Position numbers and translations under genes: made by a program. Positions 41,041-50,543 of a stretch of 64,000 nt of DNA are shown here, piece after piece. The stretch lies in the NCBI RefSeq assembly GCF_045689245.1, contig NZ_CP136865.1, positions 3,534,001 through 3,598,000 on the forward strand, read 5' to 3'. The notes beneath the pieces are model-generated. The model ran no database searches and was not told the origin of the DNA. It worked only from the letters and a program-made list of their open reading frames with translations. Numbering within the stretch: position 1 is the stretch's first letter; each line of letters begins with the position of its first letter. Origin of the DNA: Congregibacter brevis (GTDB lineage: Bacteria; Pseudomonadota; Gammaproteobacteria; Pseudomonadales; Halieaceae).

Positions 41041-43890
41041 ATGGATACAATTCAACTGCGTGGAGCGCGCACGCACAATCTGAAGAATATCAACCTCGAT
41101 ATTCCTCGGGACAAGCTCGTGGTCATCACTGGACTCTCGGGGTCAGGAAAGTCATCTCTGGCTTTCGATACGCTCTACGCCGAGGGTCAGCGACGCTACG
41201 TGGAGTCGCTCTCTACCTATGCCCGGCAGTTCCTGAGCATGATGGAAAAGCCCGACATTGATCATGTGGAGGGGCTATCGCCAGCGATTTCCATCGAACA
41301 AAAATCCACGTCGCATAATCCACGCTCGACTGTGGGAACCATTACCGAGATTTATGACTACCTACGATTGCTTTACGCTCGGGTAGGTAAGCCTCATTGC
41401 CCAACGCACAATCGCCATTTGCAAGCGCAAACGGTCAGCCAGATGGTCGACACAGTACTCGCGCAGCCCGAAGGAGCGCGTCTGATGTTGCTTGCTCCCG
41501 TGGTACGAGAGCGAAAGGGTGAGCACCATCATGTATTTGAGGAGTTACGAGGGGCAGGTTTCGTGCGTGCCAGAGTCGACGGCAGCGTCCGAGATTTGGA
41601 CGATCTTCCGGATCTGGATAAAAAGAAGAAGCACAGCATCGAAGTAGTGGTAGATCGTTTTAAGGTGCGTGAAGACCTCAAGCAGCGCTTGGCGGAATCC
41701 TTTGAAACAGCGCTCGAGCTTACCGATGGTCTAGCTCTGGTTGTAGACATGGATGACGAAGCGGCTGATCTGGTGTTCTCGGCACGCTTTGCCTGCCCCG
41801 AATGCGGACACAGTATCAATGAGCTAGAGCCGCGATTGTTTTCCTTTAACAACCCTGCCGGCGCCTGTGGAGGCTGCGACGGCCTCGGGGTAAGACAATT
41901 TTTTGATCCGGAACGCGTGGTGCTGTTTCCAGAGGCAAGTCTTGCGGAAGGAGCTATACGTGGTTGGGACCGCAGGAATGTCTACTACTTTCATATGCTG
42001 ACTTCTTTGGCGAGCCACTTCGGCTTTGATATTGATACACCTTTTGAAGAACTTTCGGCAAAACATCGGAAAATCATTCTCGAGGGCAGCGGCAAGGAAG
42101 AAGTGAGCTTTTCCTACGTGAACGATCGAGGTGACGTATTCAAGCGCTCTCACGCTTTTGAGGGAATCATCCCGAACATGGAGCGGCGCTACCGCGACAC
42201 AGAATCACAGTCGGTTCGCGAAGACCTGTCCAAGTTTCTGACAACTGCGCCCTGCGCGGAATGCGGCGGCAGCCGTCTTTGCGAAGATGCACGCCACGTC
42301 TTGGTCGACGGCAAGAATCTACCGGCAATAACCGCTCTGCCCGTAGGTCAGGCCGAGGACTACTTCGCCGCGCTGGATCTTGCGGGACGCGATGCTGAGA
42401 TTGCCGAAAAGATTTTGAAGGAAATACGTGCTCGCTATAGATTTTTGGTGGATGTGGGCCTGAACTACCTGAGCCTCGATCGCAGTGCCGAAACGCTGTC
42501 AGGCGGTGAAGCTCAGCGCATTCGACTTGCCTCACAAATCGGCGCAGGTTTGGTGGGCGTGATGTATATCCTTGATGAGCCCTCTATTGGCCTCCACCAG
42601 CGGGACAACGAACGACTGCTACGAACGCTCACCCACCTTCGGGACCTTGGCAACACTGTACTCGTAGTGGAGCATGATGAAGATGCCATACGTATGGCTG
42701 ACCACATCATCGATATAGGACCGGGTGCTGGCGTGCATGGTGGGACTATTGTTGCCGAGGGTGATGCCCAAGCCATCATGGACGAAAAAAGCTCCCTTAC
42801 GGGCGCCTATCTGTCTGGCGAGAGATGCATTGAGATACCCGAGAAGCGTACAGTTATAGACGAGAAGCGTTTGCTGCGTCTCAGCAAAGCTTCTGGTAAC
42901 AACCTGCAGGATGTCGACCTTGAAATCCCCGTAGGACTGTTAACCTGCGTGACAGGTGTGTCTGGATCAGGCAAATCTACGCTGATCAACGCGACGCTAT
43001 ATCCGCTAGCGGCAACGGCCCTCAATGGCGCGACGACGCTTAACCCCGCCGCTCACGACGCGATGGAAGGTCTTGAGCACATCGACAAGTGCATCGACAT
43101 CGATCAGAGCCCCATCGGGAGAACTCCCCGATCGAACCCGGCCACTTACACCGGGATATTCACTCCCGTGCGAGAGCTGTTCTCCGGCACCCAGGAAGCC
43201 CGCTCCCGAGGCTATAAGCCTGGCCGTTTTAGCTTTAACGTCAAAGGTGGGCGCTGCGAGGCCTGTCAGGGTGATGGCGTAACCAAGGTCGAGATGCACT
43301 TCCTTCCAGATATCTATGTGCCCTGCGATATCTGCAAAGGCCGACGCTATAACCGCGAGACCTTGGACATTCGCTACAAAGGTAAGAACATTCACGAAGT
43401 GCTCGACATGACGATCGAGGACGCGCTGGAGTTCTTCGAGGCCGTGCCGACCATCGCACGTAAGCTGCAAACGCTTATGGACGTCGGCTTAAGCTACGTT
43501 CGACTTGGTCAGGCCGCGACCACGCTTTCGGGCGGTGAGGCCCAACGCGTGAAACTGTCGCGAGAACTGTCAAAGCGGGACACAGGCCGAACCCTATATA
43601 TTCTCGATGAGCCGACCACCGGTCTGCACTTCGAAGATATCCGGCAACTACTACAAGTACTCCACCGACTGCGAGATCACGGCAACACGGTGGTGATCAT
43701 TGAGCATAACTTGGATGTCATCAAAACGGCGGACTGGATAGTCGACTTGGGCCCCGAGGGCGGTAGCGGTGGCGGCCAGATTATTGCGACCGGCACACCA
43801 GAAGCGGTCGCCAAGAACAAGAAGTCGCATACAGGGCACTTTCTTAAGCCGATGCTTGGAAGCAAGACCGGCAAGAGCAAAGCGGCTTAG
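41041..43890 (+). CDS. uvrA: Excinuclease ABC subunit A
   Basis: 949 residues from the ATG at 41041 (GGAAG six bases upstream); the frame is open to 40891 but that part is not conserved. Two ATPase modules: Walker A GLSGSGKSSLA at 31-41 and GVSGSGKSTLI in the second half, each with a signature LSGGEAQR and Walker B ILDEPS or ILDEPT. Zinc-finger cysteines occur in CPECG, CGGCDGLG, CAECGG and CEACQGDG. It detects DNA lesions in nucleotide excision repair. No good LexA box was found upstream. Confidence 0.98.
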   Translation: MDTIQLRGARTHNLKNINLDIPRDKLVVITGLSGSGKSSLAFDTLYAEGQRRYVESLSTYARQFLSMMEKPDIDHVEGLSPAISIEQKSTSHNPRSTVGTITEIYDYLRLLYARVGKPHCPTHNRHLQAQTVSQMVDTVLAQPEGARLMLLAPVVRERKGEHHHVFEELRGAGFVRARVDGSVRDLDDLPDLDKKKKHSIEVVVDRFKVREDLKQRLAESFETALELTDGLALVVDMDDEAADLVFSARFACPECGHSINELEPRLFSFNNPAGACGGCDGLGVRQFFDPERVVLFPEASLAEGAIRGWDRRNVYYFHMLTSLASHFGFDIDTPFEELSAKHRKIILEGSGKEEVSFSYVNDRGDVFKRSHAFEGIIPNMERRYRDTESQSVREDLSKFLTTAPCAECGGSRLCEDARHVLVDGKNLPAITALPVGQAEDYFAALDLAGRDAEIAEKILKEIRARYRFLVDVGLNYLSLDRSAETLSGGEAQRIRLASQIGAGLVGVMYILDEPSIGLHQRDNERLLRTLTHLRDLGNTVLVVEHDEDAIRMADHIIDIGPGAGVHGGTIVAEGDAQAIMDEKSSLTGAYLSGERCIEIPEKRTVIDEKRLLRLSKASGNNLQDVDLEIPVGLLTCVTGVSGSGKSTLINATLYPLAATALNGATTLNPAAHDAMEGLEHIDKCIDIDQSPIGRTPRSNPATYTGIFTPVRELFSGTQEARSRGYKPGRFSFNVKGGRCEACQGDGVTKVEMHFLPDIYVPCDICKGRRYNRETLDIRYKGKNIHEVLDMTIEDALEFFEAVPTIARKLQTLMDVGLSYVRLGQAATTLSGGEAQRVKLSRELSKRDTGRTLYILDEPTTGLHFEDIRQLLQVLHRLRDHGNTVVIIEHNLDVIKTADWIVDLGPEGGSGGGQIIATGTPEAVAKNKKSHTGHFLKPMLGSKTGKSKAA

Positions 43891-43973
43891 CTCAATTCAG
43901 GCGGGATCCGCTGCACTATCTCGCTGAATGCGGTCGTTTCGTTAGCTTCGAACGCCGCCCTCGTCGTAGCGTA

Positions 43974-44047
43974 GGCGAGATGTAGCGGAGTGTGTCGCGA
44001 AGCGTAGAAGCGTCAGCAGCGAGCGAGGTACTGCGGTGCATCTCGCC
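43974..44047. repeat. 74-bp palindrome-ended repeat element, copy 1
   Basis: Begins GGCGAGATGTAGCGGAGTG and ends ACTGCGGTGCATCTCGCC. The outer nine bases are exact inverted repeats, and the pairing continues imperfectly to about 18 bp. The interior holds GCGAAGCG and GCAGCGAGCG motifs. It differs from copy 2, 115 bp further on, at a single position (GAGGTACT here). Confidence 0.88.
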
Positions 44048-44088
44048 GAATCGATGTCTCCCCGACGACGGCTCACGTCATAGCGTAG

Positions 44089-44162
44089 GGCGAGATGTAG
44101 CGGAGTGTGTCGCGAAGCGTAGAAGCGTCAGCAGCGAGCGAGGCACTGCGGTGCATCTCGCC
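44089..44162. repeat. 74-bp palindrome-ended repeat element, copy 2
   Basis: Same sequence as copy 1 except GAGGCACT for GAGGTACT. The similarity starts a few bases before the element (TAGCGTAG) in both copies and ends at CATCTCGCC. Direct orientation, period 115 bp. Resembles REP/MITE-like non-autonomous elements; no transposase is in the window. Confidence 0.88.
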
Positions 44163-44193
44163 GGAGATAGATCGAAATGTAGAGGCGACTGGC

Positions 44194-44220
44194 AAAAAAA
44201 AGCCGGGTATGAACCCGGCT
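44194..44220 (-). terminator. Rho-independent terminator after rplQ
   Basis: On the minus strand an 8-bp stem AGCCGGGT/ACCCGGCT with a TCAT loop is followed by a run of eight T. It lies 29 bp past the rplQ stop and ends the alpha operon. Confidence 0.93.
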
Positions 44221-44248
44221 CCTAGTAACGCTTTAAAACGATCGTGGC

Positions 44249-44641
44249 TTATTCTTCGCCAGCGTCGTCGTAGCTCTCTGGCTCTGGACGGTCGACAAGC
44301 TCGACGTAGGCCATAGGCGCCTTATCTCCAGTGCGGTAACCGCACTTAAGGATACGGATGTAGCCACCTGGGCGAGCTTGGTAGCGCGGTCCCAGTTCGG
44401 TGAAGAGTTTGCCTACCGCTGCCTTGTTACGAACGCGATCAAATGCGAGTCGACGATTTGCGACGCTGTCATTCTTCGCAAGCGTGATCAGGGGCTCCGC
44501 ATATCCGCGCAGCTCCTTCGCTTTAGGCAAGGTTGTTCTAATCAGCTCGTGCTCTACCAAAGATATAGTCATGTTGCGAAACATGGCTTTTCGATGTGAG
44601 CTGTTGCGGTTTAACTGACGTCCGCTTTGACGATGACGCAT
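44249..44641 (-). CDS. rplQ: 50S ribosomal protein L17
   Basis: 130 residues. MRHRQSGRQLNRNSSHRKAM is the conserved N-terminus and GGYIRILKCGYRTGDKAPMA the C-terminal signature. L17 sits near the exit tunnel. The last gene of the alpha operon, 101 bp after rpoA. Confidence 0.98.
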   Translation of the reverse strand: MRHRQSGRQLNRNSSHRKAMFRNMTISLVEHELIRTTLPKAKELRGYAEPLITLAKNDSVANRRLAFDRVRNKAAVGKLFTELGPRYQARPGGYIRILKCGYRTGDKAPMAYVELVDRPEPESYDDAGEE

Positions 44642-44742
44642 TTTTCCAGTCCTTTACTCGGCGTCTCGCGACGCCCTGTTGTCTTTTGTGTTCGTAACCT
44701 TAGCTGTGCGGAGGATACCCAGTGGCTCCTCTACAAGCTCTA

Positions 44743-45747
44743 TCAGGCGCTGAGCACCTTCTCATCATTTCTCAGGCTAGCCGGTGGCCAGCTCTCAAGT
44801 CGCATACCCAGAGACAGACCGCGTGAAGCAAGCACGTCCTTGATTTCAGTAAGTGACTTCTTACCCAGGTTAGGTGTCTTAAGTAACTCTACTTCGGTGC
44901 GCTGTACCAAATCACCGATGTAGTAGATGTTCTCAGCCTTCAGGCAGTTCGCAGAACGTACAGTTAACTCGAGATCATCGACTGGACGCAGAAGTACAGG
45001 ATCTACTTCATCTTCCGCATCGTTAGTGACTGCCTGAGTCTCGCTCTGGAGGTCGACAAACACGCGCAGCTGGTCATTCAAAATAGTAGCAGCTCGACGA
45101 ATAGCCTCTTCCGGATCGATCGTTCCGTTTGTTTCGAGATCGAGAACCAACTTATCGAGGTCAGTTCTCTGCTCGACGCGGGCTGCTTCTACAACATAGG
45201 AAACGCGCAGTACTGGAGAAAAAGTCGCGTCAAGCTGTAGACGGCCGATAGAGCGTGTTTCTTCTTCTGGATTCTCGCGAGCATCAGCAGGAGAGTATCC
45301 GCGGCCGCGAGCAATCGTGAGCTTCATGTGAACCGCCGACTTGCTGTTCAGGGTGCAGATCACATGATCTGGATTACAGATCTCAATATCGTGGTCAGTC
45401 TGAATATCAGCCGCTGTAACGGGACCTTCACCTTCCTTGCTCAGAACCAGCTCAGCTTCATCTTTGCCGTTCATGATCAGGGCGACGCCCTTGAGGTTCA
45501 GAAGGATCTCAATAACGTCTTCCTGCACACCCTCTATGGCTGAGTACTCGTGAAGAACGCCATCAATCTCGACTTCCGTGATTGCGCAGCCTGGCATTGA
45601 AGACAGGAGGATACGGCGAAGTGCATTACCCAACGTGTGTCCAAAACCACGCTCCAGTGGCTCAAGAGTTACTTGAGCGCGCGTTTTGCTCTTCTCAGCA
45701 ACGTTGATCTTGCGAGGAGTCAGTAAATCTTTAACTGATGATTGCAT
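44743..45747 (-). CDS. rpoA: RNA polymerase subunit alpha
   Basis: 334 residues, five more than E. coli. The dimerisation domain has LEPLERGFGHTLGNALRRIL and LLSSMPGCAITEVEIDGV; the C-terminal domain begins near 250 (DLELTVRSANCLKAENIYYI) and has TPNLGKKSLTEIKDVLASRG for UP-element and activator contacts. It nucleates polymerase assembly. Confidence 0.98.
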   Translation of the reverse strand: MQSSVKDLLTPRKINVAEKSKTRAQVTLEPLERGFGHTLGNALRRILLSSMPGCAITEVEIDGVLHEYSAIEGVQEDVIEILLNLKGVALIMNGKDEAELVLSKEGEGPVTAADIQTDHDIEICNPDHVICTLNSKSAVHMKLTIARGRGYSPADARENPEEETRSIGRLQLDATFSPVLRVSYVVEAARVEQRTDLDKLVLDLETNGTIDPEEAIRRAATILNDQLRVFVDLQSETQAVTNDAEDEVDPVLLRPVDDLELTVRSANCLKAENIYYIGDLVQRTEVELLKTPNLGKKSLTEIKDVLASRGLSLGMRLESWPPASLRNDEKVLSA

Positions 45748-45819
45748 TTATGGCACCTGTATATGTGTTCGGAACGATCGGCTCTGGATACTCATCACGT
45801 GGCGCTAAGCGCCACTTGC

Positions 45820-46440
45820 TTATTTAGAGTACAGCTCGACGATCAGGTTCTCGTTGATCTCAGAGGATAGTTCCTGACGATCTGGGGCAGCCTTGTAAAC
45901 TGCCTCTAGCTTCTCGACGTTAACGTCGATCCACTCAGGCTCTCCACGCTGCGCTGCAAGTGCCATGGCTGACTGCACACGCAGCTGCTTCTTGGCCTTC
46001 TCGCGCAAGGAAACTACATCACCGGCCTTAACTTTGTACGAAGCAATGTTCACAACCTTGCCGTTCACCAAAATCGCCTTGTGAGCGACCAACTGGCGAG
46101 ACTCGGAACGTGTAGAACCGAAACCGATGCGATAGACAACATTATCCAAGCGGCTCTCGAGCAGCTGGAGAAGGTTTTCACCGGTAGCGCCCTTGAGACG
46201 GGCCGCTTCTTTATAGTAGTTGCGGAATTGCTTCTCCAGTACGCCATAAATACGACGAACTTTCTGCTTCTCACGCAACTGCACACCGTAGTCGGACAAA
46301 CGACCGCGACGGGCACCGTGCTGTCCAGGAACAGACTCCGGCTTACACTTGGATTCGAGTGAACGAACGCCACTCTTCAAAAACAGGTCAGTGCCTTCGC
46401 GGCGAGCGAGCTTACACTTTGGACCAATATAACGAGCCAT
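45820..46440 (-). CDS. rpsD: 30S ribosomal protein S4
   Basis: 206 residues from the ATG at 46440 (MARYIGPKCKLARREGTDLF), the E. coli length. The S4 RNA-binding domain shows LESRLDNVVYRIGFGSTRSE. In E. coli it is a 16S assembly initiator and represses the alpha operon. The chain lacks the zinc cysteines of some S4 types. GGGAGCAAG precedes the start. Confidence 0.98.
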   Translation of the reverse strand: MARYIGPKCKLARREGTDLFLKSGVRSLESKCKPESVPGQHGARRGRLSDYGVQLREKQKVRRIYGVLEKQFRNYYKEAARLKGATGENLLQLLESRLDNVVYRIGFGSTRSESRQLVAHKAILVNGKVVNIASYKVKAGDVVSLREKAKKQLRVQSAMALAAQRGEPEWIDVNVEKLEAVYKAAPDRQELSSEINENLIVELYSK

Positions 46441-46454
46441 AATCTTGCTCCCTC

Positions 46455-46847
46455 TTAAACGCGACGCTTCTTGGGCGGACGACAACCATTGTGTGGGATC
46501 GGCGTCACGTCAGTGATATTGCTGATCTTGTAACCACAGGCGTTAAGTGCACGGACAGCAGATTCACGACCTGGTCCCGGACCTTTAACCTGTACATCCA
46601 AATTCTGGAGACCGTACTCCTTGGCGGCTTCACCGGCGCGCTCTGCTGCAACCTGGGCTGCGAACGGCGTGCTCTTACGTGAACCACGGAAACCAGAACC
46701 ACCGGAAGTGGCCCAGCTCAGGGTATTACCCTGGCGGTCAGTGATAGTGATGATGGTGTTATTAAATGACGCATGAATGTGCGCTATTCCATCGGCGATG
46801 GTGCGCGTGATTTTCTTGCGCGTGCTCTTGGCACCTGGCTTAGCCAT
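46455..46847 (-). CDS. rpsK: 30S ribosomal protein S11
   Basis: 130 residues from the ATG at 46847 (MAKPGAKSTRKKITRTIADG). GIAHIHASFNNTIITITDRQ and the C-terminal GCRPPKKRRV are the family marks. S11 lies on the 30S platform near the mRNA exit. 14 bp before rpsD. Confidence 0.98.
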   Translation of the reverse strand: MAKPGAKSTRKKITRTIADGIAHIHASFNNTIITITDRQGNTLSWATSGGSGFRGSRKSTPFAAQVAAERAGEAAKEYGLQNLDVQVKGPGPGRESAVRALNACGYKISNITDVTPIPHNGCRPPKKRRV

Positions 46848-46941
46848 GTATCTAATCCTGCTTAATATCAACACTGCACTGCGGTGCAGCTACACTAATT
46901 AAGGATTCGCAGTTCCTTTCCGGCCTTTGACCGGCGCGGTT

Positions 46942-47298
46942 TTAACGGCGAATCGGCTTTCTTGGTCCCTTACGGGTGCGCGCATTAGTTTTCGTGCGCT
47001 GTCCACGAAGAGGAAGGTTACGACGGTGACGCAGGCCACGGTTACAACCCAGATCCATCAATCGCTTGATATTCATAGAGACTTCACGACGAAGGTCACC
47101 TTCGACGGTCAACTCACCAACCTTGTTTCGCAGTACGTCCAGCTGATCTTCTGAAAGATCACCTACACGAGCGCTTTGTTCTACGCCACTTGCCTCGCAA
47201 ATACGCTTAGCTTGGGTTCGCCCTACACCAAAAATATAGGTGAGGGAGATTACGGCGTGCTTGTTGTCGGGTATGTTGACCCCGGCTATACGAGCCAT
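46942..47298 (-). CDS. rpsM: 30S ribosomal protein S13
   Basis: 118 residues, the usual length. MARIAGVNIPDNKHAVISLT and the C-terminal RGQRTKTNARTRKGPRKP are the family ends. It forms intersubunit bridges at the head of the 30S subunit. First gene of the alpha cluster after rpmJ. Confidence 0.98.
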   Translation of the reverse strand: MARIAGVNIPDNKHAVISLTYIFGVGRTQAKRICEASGVEQSARVGDLSEDQLDVLRNKVGELTVEGDLRREVSMNIKRLMDLGCNRGLRHRRNLPLRGQRTKTNARTRKGPRKPIRR

Positions 47299-47433
47299 TC
47301 ACTTATCTCCGAAAAACTGTGTACGCGCATCGTGACCGGCAACCAATGGCTGCTGCGACGCGAGATTGCGAAACCCTGAAAAAAGGCGCGCGATTTTAAC
47401 GATTTCGTTGCCAGAACGCAATGCCTGCAACCC

Positions 47434-47550
47434 TTAACCCTGTCGCTGCTTGTGTCGCGGATCTGTATTGCAGATAACGCGGACCACGCCCTTACGACGA
47501 ACGACCTTGCAGTTTCTGCAGATCTTCTTTACGGATGCTCTTACTTTCAT
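47434..47550 (-). CDS. rpmJ: 50S ribosomal protein L36
   Basis: A 38-residue protein read directly from the sequence: MKVRASVKKICRNC then KVVRRKGVVRVICN and a C-terminus DPRHKQRQG. Cys11, Cys14, Cys27 and His33 form the zinc ribbon of the C+ type, which suggests no zinc-limitation replacement at this locus. It lies between secY (27 bp) and rpsM, its normal place. Confidence 0.97.
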   Translation of the reverse strand: MKVRASVKKICRNCKVVRRKGVVRVICNTDPRHKQRQG

Positions 47551-47577
47551 CTTCCTACTCCCAAACAGAACGAGTTC

Positions 47578-48900
47578 TTAGCGAACGCGCCCTGCGTTTC
47601 CATAATTTTTGAGATTGGCCTTTTTCATCACTGAATCGTACTGATGCGACATCATGTGACTCTGTACCTGTGCCATGAAGTCCATAACGACAACGACGAC
47701 GATCAGTAGTGACGTACCACCCAGGTAAAAAGGTACGTTCCACGTCACTACTAAAAACTGCGGTAACAGACATACGAGTGCGATGTACGCCGAGCCAAAT
47801 ACGGTAAGACGAGTCAATACACCATCGATGTAATTGGCTGTCTGCTGACCGGGACGAATACCGGGAACAAACGCTCCGGACTTCTTCAGGTTGTCTGCCA
47901 CTTCCTGAGGATTGAACATCAGTGCCGTGTAAAAGAAGCAGAAGAACACAATAAAGATAGTAAACAACAAAATATTCAAAGGCTGGCCAGGACCAATTGC
48001 TACTGCCAAGTCCTGGAGCCAATCAGCGCCGCCCGATTGTCCAAACCACTGCGCGATGGAGGCCGGAAACAACAAAATGCTGCTCGCGAAGATAGCTGGA
48101 ATAACGCCCGCCATGTTCACCTTCAAGGGCAAGTGAGAACTCTGCGCCTGGTACATCTTGCGGCCCTGTTGCCGCTTGGCGTAGTTCACCGTTATCCGGC
48201 GTTGACCGCGCTCGATAAACACAATCATGTAAATGACGGCTATCGCCAATGTCAGGATTAGCAATAGCGCCAGAATATTAATCTCACCCTGTCGTGCCTG
48301 CTCCAGAGACTGACCAATGGCCGAAGGTAGGCCAGCGACAATACCCGCAAAAATCAGCAGTGATATGCCGTTACCAACACCCTTCTCGGTAATCTGCTCA
48401 CCCAACCACATCATGAAAACAGCACCCGTCACCAAAGAGGTGATCGCGATGACAAAGAACAAAAGGCCAGAGTTGTAGCTCATGCCCTGGTTCGCCATAC
48501 CTACGGTCATTCCCGTCGCCTGTACGATCGCTAAAACGACCGTCAAATAGCGTGTGTACTGGCTGATCTTCCTCCGCCCGGACTCCCCTTCCTTCTTGAG
48601 CTGCTCAAGCTGAGGGGTTACGGCAGACATCAACTGCATGATGATGGACGCAGAAATGTAGGGCATGATCCCGAGCGCAAGAATACTCATGCGCTCCAAT
48701 GCGCCACCGGAAAACATATTCGCTAAACCAAGAATCGTGCCCTGATTCTGGTTGAACAGCGCCGCTAGCTGATTCGGATCAATACCCGGCACAGGAATGT
48801 GCGTACCGATGCGGTAAACAATTATGGCGACCAATACAAAACGAAGGCGAGCAAAAAGCTCGCCCAGTCCGGCTCGGTTTGCTGAGGGTAACTCGGCCAT
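47578..48900 (-). CDS. secY: Protein translocase subunit SecY
   Basis: 440 residues with ten membrane segments. LGELFARLRFVLVAIIVYRI starts the first helix. Cytoplasmic loops carry YARRQ-type KRQQGRKMYQAQSSHLPLKV and the plug-region pattern FNQNQGTILGLANMFSGGAL follows the first helix. It forms the SecYEG channel. Ends the spc cluster, 63 bp after rplO. Confidence 0.98.
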   Translation of the reverse strand: MAELPSANRAGLGELFARLRFVLVAIIVYRIGTHIPVPGIDPNQLAALFNQNQGTILGLANMFSGGALERMSILALGIMPYISASIIMQLMSAVTPQLEQLKKEGESGRRKISQYTRYLTVVLAIVQATGMTVGMANQGMSYNSGLLFFVIAITSLVTGAVFMMWLGEQITEKGVGNGISLLIFAGIVAGLPSAIGQSLEQARQGEINILALLLILTLAIAVIYMIVFIERGQRRITVNYAKRQQGRKMYQAQSSHLPLKVNMAGVIPAIFASSILLFPASIAQWFGQSGGADWLQDLAVAIGPGQPLNILLFTIFIVFFCFFYTALMFNPQEVADNLKKSGAFVPGIRPGQQTANYIDGVLTRLTVFGSAYIALVCLLPQFLVVTWNVPFYLGGTSLLIVVVVVMDFMAQVQSHMMSHQYDSVMKKANLKNYGNAGRVR

Positions 48901-48963
48901 CAGTTTTTCGTTGTCGCTCCTAGATCTCTAGTGGTTACTGCGCGTAGCAAATCGATCGAAGAC

Positions 48964-49410
48964 TCAGTCTTCGATCTTGCCACCCGCCTGCTCGATTGCC
49001 TCACGGGCACCCTTGCTGGCTGGTATACCTTTGAGTGTCACGGCCTTCGTGAGTTCACCCGACAGGAAAACGCGAACACGCAAAACGTCATCGCGGACGA
49101 TGTCGGCGTTCTTCAGTGCTTCCAAATCAATAACTTCAGCATCGACCTTGTTGAGCTCGCCCAAACGAACCTGCGCAGTAGTGCGTGAAATACGTGACGT
49201 AAAACCGTACTTCGGCAGACGCTTCTGAAGTGGCATCTGACCACCCTCAAAACCGGGTGCCACTTTACCGCCCGAACGAGACTTCTGGCCTTTGTGTCCT
49301 CGGCCGGCGGTCTTGCCGACGCCGCTACCGATACCGCGGCCGACGCGCTTGGCCGCTTTTCGCGAACCAGGAGCGGGGCTCAGGGTGTTGAGTCGCATTG
49401 TATCGCTCAC
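48964..49410 (-). CDS. rplO: 50S ribosomal protein L15
   Basis: 148 residues from a GTG at 49410 that overlaps the rpmD stop (GTGA) and has a strong GGAGG seven bases upstream. An ATG at 49398 (MRLNTLSPAPGS) gives the length seen in E. coli but has no site of its own. RVGRGIGSGVGKTAGRGHKG is the glycine-rich signature. Confidence 0.96.
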   Translation of the reverse strand: MSDTMRLNTLSPAPGSRKAAKRVGRGIGSGVGKTAGRGHKGQKSRSGGKVAPGFEGGQMPLQKRLPKYGFTSRISRTTAQVRLGELNKVDAEVIDLEALKNADIVRDDVLRVRVFLSGELTKAVTLKGIPASKGAREAIEQAGGKIED

Positions 49411-49595
49411 GCCTGTTCCTCCACGGTCAGCATATAGCTGACTTTATTAATCATGCCGCGTACCGAGGGAGTGTCTTCCACTTCCACAGTGTGCCCGATA
49501 CGACGAAGTCCCAAACCCGCTACGCAAGCGCGGTGATTCTTCAACCGCCCGTTGCTGCTCTTGGTCTGAGTGACCTTAATTGTTGCCTTAGCCAT
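49407..49595 (-). CDS. rpmD: 50S ribosomal protein L30
   Basis: 62 residues. IKVTQTKSSNGRLKNHRACV and GLGLRRIGHTVEVEDTPSVR match L30. It lies 66 bp after rpsE and overlaps rplO by 4 bp. Confidence 0.97.
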   Translation of the reverse strand: MAKATIKVTQTKSSNGRLKNHRACVAGLGLRRIGHTVEVEDTPSVRGMINKVSYMLTVEEQA

Positions 49596-49661
49596 GAGTC
49601 GCTAATCCGTGTTAATACAAAAAACTGTTGTAAAAAAATGCTGTCGCTGGATCCAGGCGCT

Positions 49662-50168
49662 TTAGCCGTAAATCTCTTCGACGCTTTTGCCGCGTTTGGC
49701 CGCCACAGACTCGGGAGATGCCATATCACGCAGACCATTGAACGTAGCTCGTACGACGTTCACAGGGTTTGTTGACCCATAGCACTTTGCCAAAACGTTG
49801 TGGACACCGGCGATTTCCAGTACGGCACGCATCGCACCACCGGCAATAACACCAGTACCTTCGGAAGCTGGCTGCATGTAGACCTTAGATGCCCCGTGCC
49901 GCGCTTTGATAGGGTACTGAATCGTACCGTTATCGAGCTCAACCTGAATCATGTTGCGTCGCGCCGCTTCCATCGCTTTCTGAATAGCGACAGGCACTTC
50001 ACGCGCCTTACCACGGCCAAAACCGACACGACCTTTGCCGTCACCAACTACGGTGAGAGCGGTGAATCCAAAGATTCGGCCACCTTTGACTACTTTTGCC
50101 ACACGGTTTACCTGAACCAGTTTCTCCTGGAGGTCACCGTCTTGCTGCTTCTGATCGTTAAACGCCAT
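49662..50168 (-). CDS. rpsE: 30S ribosomal protein S5
   Basis: 168 residues. LVQVNRVAKVVKGGRIFGFT is the double-stranded RNA-binding start and VGFGRGKAREVPVAIQKAME follows. It helps decoding fidelity and mRNA unwinding at the entry site. 12 bp after rplR. Confidence 0.98.
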   Translation of the reverse strand: MAFNDQKQQDGDLQEKLVQVNRVAKVVKGGRIFGFTALTVVGDGKGRVGFGRGKAREVPVAIQKAMEAARRNMIQVELDNGTIQYPIKARHGASKVYMQPASEGTGVIAGGAMRAVLEIAGVHNVLAKCYGSTNPVNVVRATFNGLRDMASPESVAAKRGKSVEEIYG

Positions 50169-50180
50169 CGTCTATATATC

Positions 50181-50531
50181 CTAGAATTCCAGTCCGCCTT
50201 CGCGCGCGGCTTCAGCCAGCGCCTTCACTCGCCCGTGGTACTTAAAACCACCGCGATCAAAAGCGACCTTTTCAACACCTGCCGCTTTAGCACGCTCTGC
50301 CAGGAGCTTGCCAACAGCTGACGCTGCATCAATATTGCCTGTTGCTCCGCTACGCAGACTGCTGTCCAACGTAGAAGCGCTCGCCAGGACTGTGTCACCC
50401 GTAGGCGCAAACACCTGCGCATATATGTGACGCGGAGTCCGGTGTACGCTCAGACGGTTGGCACCTTGGGTGCGCATACGCTGGCGCGCCTTGCGGGCGC
50501 GACGGAGACGCGAATCGTTCTTTGCACTCAT
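50181..50531 (-). CDS. rplR: 50S ribosomal protein L18
   Basis: 116 residues. RLSVHRTPRHIYAQVFAPTG and AFDRGGFKYHGRVKALAEAA are the family segments. It binds 5S rRNA together with L5, whose gene is further up the same cluster. Confidence 0.97.
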   Translation of the reverse strand: MSAKNDSRLRRARKARQRMRTQGANRLSVHRTPRHIYAQVFAPTGDTVLASASTLDSSLRSGATGNIDAASAVGKLLAERAKAAGVEKVAFDRGGFKYHGRVKALAEAAREGGLEF

Positions 50532-50543
50532 CTCGATGTCCTG

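Larger units (their letters stand above)
43891..44248. other. Spacer between uvrA and rplQ, occupied by a repeat element
   Basis: No gene is supported. Two 74-bp copies of a palindromic element (listed separately) and the rplQ terminator fill most of the 358 bases. Short open frames across the repeats only mirror one another because the DNA is repeated. Confidence 0.75.

Noticed and set aside
43992..44316. Two short plus-strand frames sharing the peptide MSRSVEASAASE
   Set aside because: The likeness comes from the 74-bp DNA repeat; there is no ribosome-binding site or coding pattern.
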